DNA of 6,475 nucleotides, taken from contig PWEB01000034.1 of the NCBI GenBank assembly GCA_003553305.1, positions 1-6,475 on the forward strand, given 5' to 3'. The DNA comes from Syntrophomonadaceae bacterium. GTDB lineage: Bacteria; Bacillota; Dethiobacteria; DTU022. Shown piece by piece: positions 1 to 6,038 of the stretch; positions within the stretch are counted from its first letter, which is position 1, and each line of letters begins with the position of its first letter. The position numbers were made by a program, and so were the translations under genes. The notes beneath the pieces are model-generated. The model searched no databases. It saw only the letters and a program-made list of their open reading frames with translations, and was not told the DNA's origin.

Positions 1-801
1 ATCAGGTTTCATACCCAGTTAGTGCTCTGCCCCGGCTATAACACGGGTCAGGAGATGATAAATACTATTAAAGAATTAGAACAGCTGGGTCCGAATATCT
101 TAAGCACTGCCCTGGTACCGGTAGGTCTGACCAGCCATCGATCTGAATTGCCAAAACTTGAAAAGTACAGTTCTGGAAAAGCAGAGGATCTAATTGATCA
201 GGTAAATAGGATGCAGGATGATTTCCTTAAAAAAAGGGAGAGTAGATTTGTTTTTCTGGCAGATGAATTTTATAATCTGGCCAGTAGACCGATCCCTCCT
301 GATATTGAATATGAAGGATATCCTCAACTGGAGAACGGGGTTGGCCTGGCCAGAAATTTTCTCGATGAATTGAAGTCTGTCGCCGATCAAAATATACCTG
401 GAATCGAAAACTACCTCAAGATGACTTTAGTTTCCGGATTGGCTGCAGAGCCTCAGCTGATGGAGCTTGTGAAGCTTTTAGGTTCAATCAAGAATTTAGA
501 TGTTGAACTGGCCACCATTAAAAACAACTTTTTTGGGGAACAGGTCACCGTAAGCGGATTACTGACCGGAAGCGATCTTCTAACTGCCCTGCAGGGGAAA
601 ACGCTGGGTGACGTAGTATTTATTCCCGATACTATGCTTAAAGAAGATAGCAACCTGTTTTTAGATGATATGACAATCAATGCGCTTGAGCAGGCCTTGC
701 AGGTTCCGGTTTATGCAATAAGCGGTCCCCTAGAGCTGCTTTCAAAAATCAGAGAACAAGCTGCTTATTCGAATCAGATGCAAAAAAGGGGGCTGCTTTG
801 A
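1..801 (+). CDS. DUF512 / radical-SAM-like protein, C-terminal part (5' end outside window)
   Basis: The reading frame is open from the first base and ends in TGA at 799-801, giving 266 visible residues; the real start lies upstream of the window. The first residues (FHTQLVLCPGYNTG) resemble the end of the radical-SAM-like core of the DUF512 family, followed by the typical LVPVGLTSHR stretch that opens DUF512. Near the C-terminus come SGLLTGSDLLTAL, LGDVVFIPDTMLKE and FLDDMT, all typical of this family. Family members are usually about 430-460 residues with an N-terminal PDZ-like domain, so roughly the last 60% is present. The biochemical role is unknown; the family is annotated as an Fe-S oxidoreductase-like protein and is commonly encoded just upstream of der in Bacillota, as here. 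The stop codon overlaps the der start by one base, which indicates translational coupling. Family assignment is confident; function is not. Confidence 0.88.
   Translation: MRFHTQLVLCPGYNTGQEMINTIKELEQLGPNILSTALVPVGLTSHRSELPKLEKYSSGKAEDLIDQVNRMQDDFLKKRESRFVFLADEFYNLASRPIPPDIEYEGYPQLENGVGLARNFLDELKSVADQNIPGIENYLKMTLVSGLAAEPQLMELVKLLGSIKNLDVELATIKNNFFGEQVTVSGLLTGSDLLTALQGKTLGDVVFIPDTMLKEDSNLFLDDMTINALEQALQVPVYAISGPLELLSKIREQAAYSNQMQKRGLL
787..792 (+). promoter_or_regulatory. Ribosome binding site of der (decides its start)
   Basis: The purine run AGGGGG lies inside the end of the upstream gene, 8 nt before ATG 801. That spacing favours ATG 801 over the in-frame TTG at 798, which would be only 5 nt away and would add one extra Met. 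Confidence 0.6.
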
Positions 802-2129
802 TGAATGATAATATTATTGCCATAGTTGGCAGGCCAAATGTGGGTAAATCAACCCTCTTTAACCGGCTAACTACAGCAAGGACAGCAATTGAAGAGAAAG
901 TGCCGGGGGTAACCAGGGACCGACTCTATGGAATGACTGAATGGCGTGGGCGCAACCTGGTAGTAGTCGACACCGGTGGGGTGACTTTCGGTAAGGAAGA
1001 TCCCATAACCACCCTGGTTCAACACCAGGTTGGTTTAGCCGTAGAAGAAGCCCAGGTTATTATATTCCTTCTCGATGGAAGAGAAGGACTCACCGCTTTA
1101 GATGAAGAAATTGGAGAAATGCTCAGACGCAGCGGGAAAATTGTGATACCTGTAGTTAACAAGCTCGATACCTTTAAGCATGAAAATGACCGTTATAATT
1201 TTTATGGCCTTGGATTGGGTGAACCGCTGTCAATTTCTGCTGAACATGGACGCGGGATCGGGGAACTATTGGACATTGTATCTGATAACCTGCCACCGGA
1301 TAGCGGAGAAGATCCCTATCCGGAAGACACAATTAAAGTCTCGGTTATCGGACGTCCCAATGTGGGCAAATCCTCCTTAATCAATACCTTGCTTGGCAAA
1401 GATCGAGTTGTAGTAAACCAGATGCCGGGAACTACCAGGGATGCGGTAGACACTTATTTTGAATACAATGAACAACCGTGTATGATCATTGATACTGCCG
1501 GGATGCGGCGCAAAAGTAAGGTAAAAGATTCCGTTGAATATTACAGTGTTTTACGTTCTTTAAAAGCAGTCCAGCGTGCTGATCTGGCCCTATTGTTAAT
1601 TGATGCCGATATAGGAATAACCGAGCAAGATCAAAGGCTGGCCGGCTATGTAGATCAGGCAGGGAAAGGCCTGGTCCTGGTCATTAACAAGTGGGATCTG
1701 GTCAGGAGTAAAGAAAATGCCCGTGAAAACATCCTGGCTGAACTGCATCGTTTATTAGGTTTTGTTTCCTATGCACCGGTTGTTTTTGTGTCTGCTCTAA
1801 GCGGGTGGAGGTTTGACAAGCTTTTTCCAGTAATTATGCAAACCTGGCAGGAACAACACAAGCGCATTCCGACGCCAATATTAAACGAACTCCTGGAAGA
1901 TGCCATTACTGTAAACCCTCCCCCGACTGTTAAAGGTAAGCGGGTTCGAATATTTTACGCTACCCAGCCGGAAATTAAACCCCCAACGTTCATTTTCTTT
2001 GCTAATGAACCGGAACTGATCCATTTTTCCTATCGGCGTTATCTGGAAAACCGGTTGCGCGAGTCGTTTGATTTTACCGGAACGCCCATTATTGTGAAAT
2101 TTAGAAAACGACAAAGGAGAGGAGAGTAA
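801..2129 (+). CDS. der: Ribosome-assembly GTPase Der (EngA)
   Basis: Der is an essential GTPase that binds the 50S ribosomal subunit during its late maturation in the cytoplasm. The 442-residue protein has the full family architecture: two consecutive G domains and a C-terminal KH-like domain. G domain 1 shows GRPNVGKS at 10-17, VPGVTRD at 34-40, DTGG at 57-60, NKLD at 120-123 and SAEHG near 146-150. G domain 2 shows GRPNVGKS at 184-191, MPGTTRD at 208-214, DTAG at 231-234, NKWD at 296-299 and SALSG at 331-335. The KH-like domain covers about 350-435 and includes the NPPP, YATQ and PPTF(I)FFAN signatures and a basic tail. All nucleotide-binding motifs are intact and the length is normal. The start was set at ATG 801 because of the ribosome binding site spacing; it overlaps the preceding stop as TGATG-type coupling. 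It is co-transcribed with plsY, which starts 3 nt after its stop. Confidence 0.98.
   Translation: MNDNIIAIVGRPNVGKSTLFNRLTTARTAIEEKVPGVTRDRLYGMTEWRGRNLVVVDTGGVTFGKEDPITTLVQHQVGLAVEEAQVIIFLLDGREGLTALDEEIGEMLRRSGKIVIPVVNKLDTFKHENDRYNFYGLGLGEPLSISAEHGRGIGELLDIVSDNLPPDSGEDPYPEDTIKVSVIGRPNVGKSSLINTLLGKDRVVVNQMPGTTRDAVDTYFEYNEQPCMIIDTAGMRRKSKVKDSVEYYSVLRSLKAVQRADLALLLIDADIGITEQDQRLAGYVDQAGKGLVLVINKWDLVRSKENARENILAELHRLLGFVSYAPVVFVSALSGWRFDKLFPVIMQTWQEQHKRIPTPILNELLEDAITVNPPPTVKGKRVRIFYATQPEIKPPTFIFFANEPELIHFSYRRYLENRLRESFDFTGTPIIVKFRKRQRRGE
2115..2124 (+). promoter_or_regulatory. Ribosome binding site of the first plsY
   Basis: AGGAGAGGAG sits within the last codons of der, 8 nt before ATG 2133. 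It is a strong match to the anti-Shine-Dalgarno sequence and supports this start and coupled translation with der. Confidence 0.75.
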
Positions 2130-2132
2130 TTT

Positions 2133-2723
2133 ATGGTTTACCTGGTTTTAGCAGCAGCTTACCTGATTGGTTCGTTGCCCTTCGGCTACATGCTAACTAA
2201 GTGGATTCACAAAGCTGATATCAGAAAACACGGCAGTTGTAATATCGGTGCCACCAATGTCTTACGTGTTTTTGGCTGGCGTTCTGCATTGCCTGTTTTT
2301 ATTCTTGATTTTAGCAAAGGGATTGTCGCTGTTCTCCTGGCTAAAAGTGTCTTTGATATTCCGTCAGTTTATCTAGGAGCCGGTTTCCTGGCCATGTTTG
2401 GGCACAGTTTCCCGATCTACCTTAAATTCAAAGGAGGCAAAGCTGTAGCTACCTCTATTGGTGTGCTGACCGCCCTTTCCGGCTGGGTTACCCTGATCGT
2501 GTTGGCTTGCTTTGTTTTAATAGTTTATTTTACACGTTACGTTTCCCTTGGTTCAATGGTAGGGATGCTCTTAACGCCCCTGCTGTTTTTGCTGCTCGGT
2601 TTTGAAATTGCTTATGTTTGGTTTGGAATCGCTTCAGCAATCCTGGTTATTGTTCGTCATCATGAAAATATCGGCCGATTATTGAAAGGCAATGAATCAA
2701 AATTCGGTCGAAAGAAAGGTTGA
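2133..2723 (+). CDS. plsY: Glycerol-3-phosphate acyltransferase PlsY (acyl-phosphate dependent), operon copy
   Basis: PlsY is a membrane enzyme that moves an acyl group from acyl-phosphate (made by PlsX) to the sn-1 position of glycerol-3-phosphate, giving lysophosphatidic acid. The 196 residues are of normal family length and strongly hydrophobic, fitting the known topology of five membrane segments (about 1-22, 48-70, 80-98, 110-133 and 140-172). Visible family motifs are GSLPFGY (13-19), GSCNIGATNVLRVFG (34-48), LDFSKG (58-63), GHSFPIYLKFKGGKAVAT (90-107) and the C-terminal RHHENIGRLLKGNE (175-188). Two normally invariant glycines are changed: GSGN reads GSCN (Cys36), and KGGKG reads KGGKA (Ala104), the latter in the loop that binds the phosphate of the substrate. 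Each differs from a GGT glycine codon by one base. The C-terminal motif with its His, Asn and Glu is intact. It lies in the usual der-plsY order. Assignment is secure; full activity is not certain. Confidence 0.95.
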   Translation: MVYLVLAAAYLIGSLPFGYMLTKWIHKADIRKHGSCNIGATNVLRVFGWRSALPVFILDFSKGIVAVLLAKSVFDIPSVYLGAGFLAMFGHSFPIYLKFKGGKAVATSIGVLTALSGWVTLIVLACFVLIVYFTRYVSLGSMVGMLLTPLLFLLLGFEIAYVWFGIASAILVIVRHHENIGRLLKGNESKFGRKKG

Positions 2724-2729
2724 ACCGCG

Positions 2730-3923
2730 ATGATTAGGAAAGAATTGCTCGAGCTGCTTTATGAAGCGGCCAGCATTCAACGCTGGAATGACCACATCCG
2801 GCCTGAACACTTTACTGAACTGGACAAACAAGCTCATAAAATGGTTTACGCATATGTGCTGGCCAAAATAGAAGAAGCGGATCATGGAACTGTCATTGAC
2901 TGGCAGCGTTTGATCGAGGGCGGCTTATTTGAATTCCTGCACCGCATTGTCCTGACCGATATTAAGCCCCCGGTTTATTATAAGCTGATGGCTGAAAAAG
3001 GTGAGCAATTAAATAACTGGGTTCTAGAAAAGCTTAAGGATAAAGTTTCTAATTTGCAGGTTGATTTACTGGCAATGATGAAGGAGTATTATTTTACCTC
3101 TGACCGGGTCAGCCATGAAAAAAGAATCTTAAAAGCAGCCCACTATCTTGCTACCGACTGGGAATTTAAAATCATATACCGTCTCAACGAAGGACTTTAT
3201 GGTCTCGAGGATACCCGGGCATCTATTGCCAACCAGATTGAAGAACACTATGATTTGGCCGGTGTGCAAAAACTCGCTTTAGGTAAAAAGACCAGCAATT
3301 TTCTGGACCTGGTTGGACAACTACGATTTCAGCAGCGCTGGGCTCAATCGCCCCGTGTACCGAAAACTTCAGTAATGGGACACATGCTAATTGTGGCTAT
3401 GATCAGTTATCTTTGTTCAATAGAGCTCAACGCTTGCCCAAAAAGGATCTATAACAACTATTTCGCCGGCCTGTTTCATGATCTACCGGAAGTTTTGACC
3501 AGGGACATTGTTTCACCGGTTAAAAGGTCTGGTCCTGGAATCGAAGATATTATAAAAGAAATAGAGCACAGGCAGTTGGAGGAGCGTATCTTCCCCCTGC
3601 TCCCGGTAGAATGGCATGATGAGCTGCGGTATTTTACCGATGATGAGTTTGCCAGTAAGATTACCGAAAACAGACAAATCCTGCACGTTGGATCTGAAGA
3701 GATCAGCAAGCACTATAACCATAATCAATACAATCCGTTAGATGGTGAAGTTATCAAGGCCTGCGACCAGCTAGCCGCATATATTGAAACATTCCTCTCA
3801 ATTTCCCACGGTATTAAATCATACCATCTCGAGGAAGGAAACCGTCAGCTTTATAACCGTTATAAAAATGAAATGATCGCCGGGATTAACTTCGGCCAGC
3901 TATTTAGTTACTTTGAGGTCTAG
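2730..3923 (+). CDS. HD-superfamily phosphohydrolase related to YfbR, apparent tandem-domain form
   Basis: The 397-residue soluble protein contains a C-terminal HD domain (about 195-375) with the active-site pattern of YfbR, the 5'-deoxynucleotidase that removes phosphate from deoxynucleoside monophosphates. Visible are R203-W204, H218, H250-D251, E254, D259 and D346. Several spacings equal those of E. coli YfbR (R18/W19 to H33 is 15; HDxxE; D69 to D77 is 8). In YfbR the Trp selects deoxyribose, so a deoxynucleotide substrate is plausible, but this is inference. The N-terminal half (about 14-165) looks like a degenerate copy of the same domain: R18-W19 and H36 are present, but HD is replaced by E68-F69, the HDxxE Glu by R72, and the last Asp by H138. 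No signal peptide or membrane segment is seen. The start follows plsY by 6 nt with a modest GAAAGG ribosome binding site about 10 nt upstream, so it is probably an operon member. HD assignment is firm; the substrate is not. Confidence 0.88.
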   Translation: MIRKELLELLYEAASIQRWNDHIRPEHFTELDKQAHKMVYAYVLAKIEEADHGTVIDWQRLIEGGLFEFLHRIVLTDIKPPVYYKLMAEKGEQLNNWVLEKLKDKVSNLQVDLLAMMKEYYFTSDRVSHEKRILKAAHYLATDWEFKIIYRLNEGLYGLEDTRASIANQIEEHYDLAGVQKLALGKKTSNFLDLVGQLRFQQRWAQSPRVPKTSVMGHMLIVAMISYLCSIELNACPKRIYNNYFAGLFHDLPEVLTRDIVSPVKRSGPGIEDIIKEIEHRQLEERIFPLLPVEWHDELRYFTDDEFASKITENRQILHVGSEEISKHYNHNQYNPLDGEVIKACDQLAAYIETFLSISHGIKSYHLEEGNRQLYNRYKNEMIAGINFGQLFSYFEV

Positions 3924-3951
3924 CTAATCACTGCAGCACGAAACACTTTAC

Positions 3952-4530
3952 TTACCGCAGTTCCCTACGCCTCTGACTATAGGCCTGGAAATCATTTAAA
4001 TGCTTGCTTATAATAACTGCAGCAATAGCCAGACCGAACAAAACCCACCCCCACTGCTGGTGTTGGAAGTATAAGACAATAGGGATGCCCACGGTAGCAC
4101 TGCCGAAAGCGGTGTTTATATCTTTCAAAATTAATGATAAAATAAGCGCCAGCAAAATTATATATAATATAATGTCCGGGGAAAGGACTAAAAATACGCC
4201 CAAACTCGTAGCCAGGCCCTTACCACCTTTAAAACTTAGGAATATACTGTAATTATGACCCAAAACCACCAGTCCACTGCTGATCAATACAACAGTCAGT
4301 TCTCCACTTAGTGATAACGCCAGGTTCACAGCCACTGCTCCCTTGGCCAGATCTAACAAGACTGTTAAAAGACCGGGCAAGATTCCTGCAGCGCGGTACA
4401 TATTCATACCCCCGACATTTCCTGAACCGATCTGCCGGATATCTACTTTCTTGAACAACCTTCCAAGCAGATAGGCCGTGGGGAAAGCACCTATCAAATA
4501 AGCTGTAAACATGCTTAAAGCTTCTATCAT
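3952..4530 (-). CDS. Second PlsY-like glycerol-3-phosphate acyltransferase paralogue
   Basis: From ATG 4530 this encodes 192 hydrophobic residues with PlsY motifs: IGAFPTAYLLG (13-23), VDIRQIGSGNVGGMN (29-43), LLDLAKGAVAV (58-68), GHNYSIFL (91-98) and FKGGKGLATSLGV (100-112). It keeps the GSGN and KGGKG glycines that are changed in the other copy. However, the usual GATN reads GGMN (40-43). The C-terminal family motif (RH.ENI.RL..G.E) is degraded to KHLNDF followed by a basic tail, without a clear G.E. It is therefore a diverged paralogue. It could acylate glycerol-3-phosphate with other acyl donors, act on another acceptor, or be regulatory; the sequence does not decide. The preferred start is 4530, because AGGAGGAGG precedes it, rather than an in-frame ATG at 4581 that would add 17 polar residues. 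It is divergent from the aminomutase and convergent with the HD gene (28-nt gap, no terminator visible). Confidence 0.88.
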   Translation of the reverse strand: MIEALSMFTAYLIGAFPTAYLLGRLFKKVDIRQIGSGNVGGMNMYRAAGILPGLLTVLLDLAKGAVAVNLALSLSGELTVVLISSGLVVLGHNYSIFLSFKGGKGLATSLGVFLVLSPDIILYIILLALILSLILKDINTAFGSATVGIPIVLYFQHQQWGWVLFGLAIAAVIISKHLNDFQAYSQRRRELR

Positions 4531-4541
4531 AATTGTCTCTG

Positions 4542-4550
4542 CCTCCTCCT
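4542..4550 (-). promoter_or_regulatory. Ribosome binding site of the second plsY (decides its start)
   Basis: On the minus strand this reads AGGAGGAGG and ends 11 nt before ATG 4530. It is the strongest ribosome binding site near this gene and lies inside the longer frame that would begin at 4581, which has only a weak site. It therefore supports the shorter 192-residue product. Confidence 0.65.
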
Positions 4551-4603
4551 GATATTTACAATTCTCCACAGCTTCCGGCATGCCTGCTCGCTGCGTATAA
4601 GCT

Positions 4604-4632
4604 TTGACAAATCAGTATATTCAAAGTATAAT
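4604..4632 (+). promoter_or_regulatory. Perfect consensus sigma-A promoter of the aminomutase gene
   Basis: TTGACA at 4604-4609 and TATAAT at 4627-4632 are both exact consensus hexamers separated by the ideal 17 nt. Transcription would start near 4639, leaving a leader of about 43 nt before ATG 4682. No TG extension of the -10 box is present (the bases before it are AAAG). Confidence 0.88.
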
Positions 4633-4642
4633 TTCTATAGAA
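4633..4642. promoter_or_regulatory. 10-bp palindrome at the expected transcription start
   Basis: TTCTATAGAA is a perfect inverted repeat directly after the -10 box and over the predicted transcription start. A repressor bound here would block the promoter, but short AT-rich palindromes also arise by chance, so operator function is only a possibility. Confidence 0.25.
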
Positions 4643-4664
4643 TAGTGTGATAAATTGAAGGTTT

Positions 4665-4670
4665 GGAGGG
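4665..4670 (+). promoter_or_regulatory. Ribosome binding site of the aminomutase gene
   Basis: GGAGGG lies 11 nt upstream of ATG 4682, slightly longer spacing than usual. No competing start with a better site is seen nearby. Confidence 0.65.
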
Positions 4671-4681
4671 AAAAATAGCAA

Positions 4682-5920
4682 ATGGCCGCAGAAAAAAGTG
4701 TAAATGAAAAACAAAATATGGCTCATCAGCGGGCCGATGAATTAAAAGACGCAATTGCTGACTATAAAGAAGCCTTAAAAATAATGCCTTTTGGATTTAA
4801 TCGCTGGTCTCAGATTCTTGAAAACCAGAAGAGAATCAAAAATTATTTTAATGCATCAGATGAAGATTGGGAAAACTGGCGCTGGCAGTTAAAAAACCGG
4901 ATTACCACAACCGGAGTTCTTAAAGAATTATTACCACTCGATAAAAAAGAAATAGAAGATATAGATACCACCGGTTCAAAGTACCGCTGGGCAGTTTCCC
5001 CCTATTACCTGAGCCTAATTGACCCCGACGATCCTGAAGATCCGGTCAAAAAACAGTGTATTCCCAGCATCAATGAATACTCTGATGAAGGCGGTTACGA
5101 TGACCCGATGGGTGAAGAATTTACTTCTCCCACCTCTGCAGTGACCCGCCGCTATGCAGATCGCCTGATTATCAAGGTTACTAACCAGTGTGCGATGTAC
5201 TGCCGGCACTGTCAGCGGCGAAGAGAAATTGGCGAAAACGATCTTGCTACTCCACATGAACAGCTGGAAGAAGCGATTGAATATGTTCGCAACAATGAAG
5301 AAGTGCGTGATGTATTGCTGACCGGCGGAGATGGTTTTATGCTTGACAATCAGACTATCGCCTGGCTGTTAGATGAGTTGGATAAAATACCTCACCTTGA
5401 AATCAAACGCTTTGGTTCACGCACCTTAGTAACCATGCCGCAGCGCATTGATAACGAGTTGTGCAGAATTTTTTCAGAGCACCTGCCTCTTTACATTAAC
5501 ACCCACTACAACCATCCATTAGAGATAACGCCCCGGGCCCAGGAAGCCTGTTTCAAGCTGGCCCGCACAGGAGTAGGTTTGGGTAATCAGGCAGTATTAT
5601 TAAATGGTGTTAATAATGATCCGTTTGTGATGCGTAAAATGAATCAGGAACTGCTCAAAATCATGGTTCGGCCCTACTATATTTTCCATGCCAAGGCAGT
5701 CAGGGGAACTTCTCATTTTCGCACAAAAGTGGAAGAAGGCATTGAAATCATGGAAAACTTACGGGGCTATACTTCAGGGCTGGCTATCCCGACTTTCGTG
5801 GTTAATGCTCCTTTTGGCCTGGGCAAAACACCAATGCTTCCCGAATACCTGGTCAGCAGCGGTAAAGACTACATCAAGATCAGAACCTGGCAAAACAAGG
5901 TGGTCCGTTACGATAATTAG
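4682..5920 (+). CDS. eam: Radical-SAM/PLP glutamate 2,3-aminomutase (probable)
   Basis: This 412-residue enzyme belongs to the KamA (lysine 2,3-aminomutase, KAM) family, which moves an amino group from C2 to C3 using a [4Fe-4S] cluster, S-adenosylmethionine and pyridoxal phosphate. The radical-SAM cysteines are C170, C174 and C177 (CAMYCRHC), followed by TGGD at 214-217. K382 in GLGKTPMLP matches the PLP-binding lysine (KAM K337), and R179 matches KAM R134, which holds the substrate carboxylate. All key positions keep a constant offset of 45 from clostridial KAM. At that offset the two aspartates that bind the lysine side-chain amine (D293, D330) are K338 and N375. This is the Lys/Asn pair described for glutamate 2,3-aminomutase of Clostridioides difficile. 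The expected product is beta-glutamate, an osmolyte. The protein ends before the zinc-binding CxCxxC tail of KAM. A perfect sigma-A promoter precedes it and a hairpin follows; it appears to be monocistronic. Confidence 0.87.
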   Translation: MAAEKSVNEKQNMAHQRADELKDAIADYKEALKIMPFGFNRWSQILENQKRIKNYFNASDEDWENWRWQLKNRITTTGVLKELLPLDKKEIEDIDTTGSKYRWAVSPYYLSLIDPDDPEDPVKKQCIPSINEYSDEGGYDDPMGEEFTSPTSAVTRRYADRLIIKVTNQCAMYCRHCQRRREIGENDLATPHEQLEEAIEYVRNNEEVRDVLLTGGDGFMLDNQTIAWLLDELDKIPHLEIKRFGSRTLVTMPQRIDNELCRIFSEHLPLYINTHYNHPLEITPRAQEACFKLARTGVGLGNQAVLLNGVNNDPFVMRKMNQELLKIMVRPYYIFHAKAVRGTSHFRTKVEEGIEIMENLRGYTSGLAIPTFVVNAPFGLGKTPMLPEYLVSSGKDYIKIRTWQNKVVRYDN

Positions 5921-5977
5921 GGCATGAAATTCGATCATTACTAATCCCTGCTGCAGAATATCTCTGGCTTTAAAGAA

Positions 5978-6002
5978 AACAAGCGGCTTTTAGCCGCTTG
6001 TT
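5978..6002. terminator. Strong hairpin, probably a bidirectional intrinsic terminator
   Basis: AACAAGCGGCT (5978-5988) pairs perfectly with AGCCGCTTGTT (5992-6002), an 11-bp stem with a 3-nt loop. On the minus strand it is followed by TTTCTTT, so it should end the DRTGG-protein transcript 36 nt after its stop. On the plus strand it lies 57 nt after the aminomutase stop and is followed only by the weaker GTTGC, so termination in that direction is less certain. Confidence 0.8.
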
Positions 6003-6038
6003 GTTGCATACGATCAAAGATTAAGCTTCTTAAATAGT

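Noticed and set aside
190..680. Minus-strand open frames of 66 and 75 codons
   Set aside because: They lie antisense to the well-conserved DUF512 frame, have no family resemblance, and no good ribosome binding site was seen; chance frames.
798..800. TTG as an alternative start of der, giving a Met-Met N-terminus
   Set aside because: ATG 801 is one codon later with an 8-nt distance to the AGGGGG site; the TTG would be only 5 nt away.
3476..3728. Minus-strand open frames of 71-77 codons
   Set aside because: They are antisense to the HD active-site region, are Ser/Ile-rich without recognisable motifs, and overlap each other in different frames; chance frames.
3924..3951. Possible terminator between the converging HD and second plsY genes
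   Set aside because: The 28-nt gap has only a CTGCAG palindrome and a weak ACTGC/GCAGT pairing, with no stem plus T-run.
4531..4581. ATG 4581 as start of the second plsY, giving 209 residues
   Set aside because: The extra 17 residues are polar and not typical of a PlsY N-terminus, the upstream ribosome binding site is weak, and a strong AGGAGGAGG lies inside this extension just before ATG 4530.
4594..4625. Possible minus-strand promoter for the second plsY (TTGAAT with TATACG)
   Set aside because: The spacer is about 19 nt and the -10 box matches only TATA; too weak to call, although some promoter must lie in this divergent region.
4682..5920. Lysine 2,3-aminomutase (kamA/ablA) as the product
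   Set aside because: Both lysine-side-chain-binding aspartates are replaced (K338, N375), matching glutamate 2,3-aminomutase; no neighbouring beta-lysine acetyltransferase (ablB) or lysine fermentation genes are seen.
5921..6038. Small gene or RNA between the aminomutase and the DRTGG protein
   Set aside because: Apart from the hairpin at 5978-6002 this 118-bp gap shows no coding frame with a ribosome binding site and no recognisable RNA structure.
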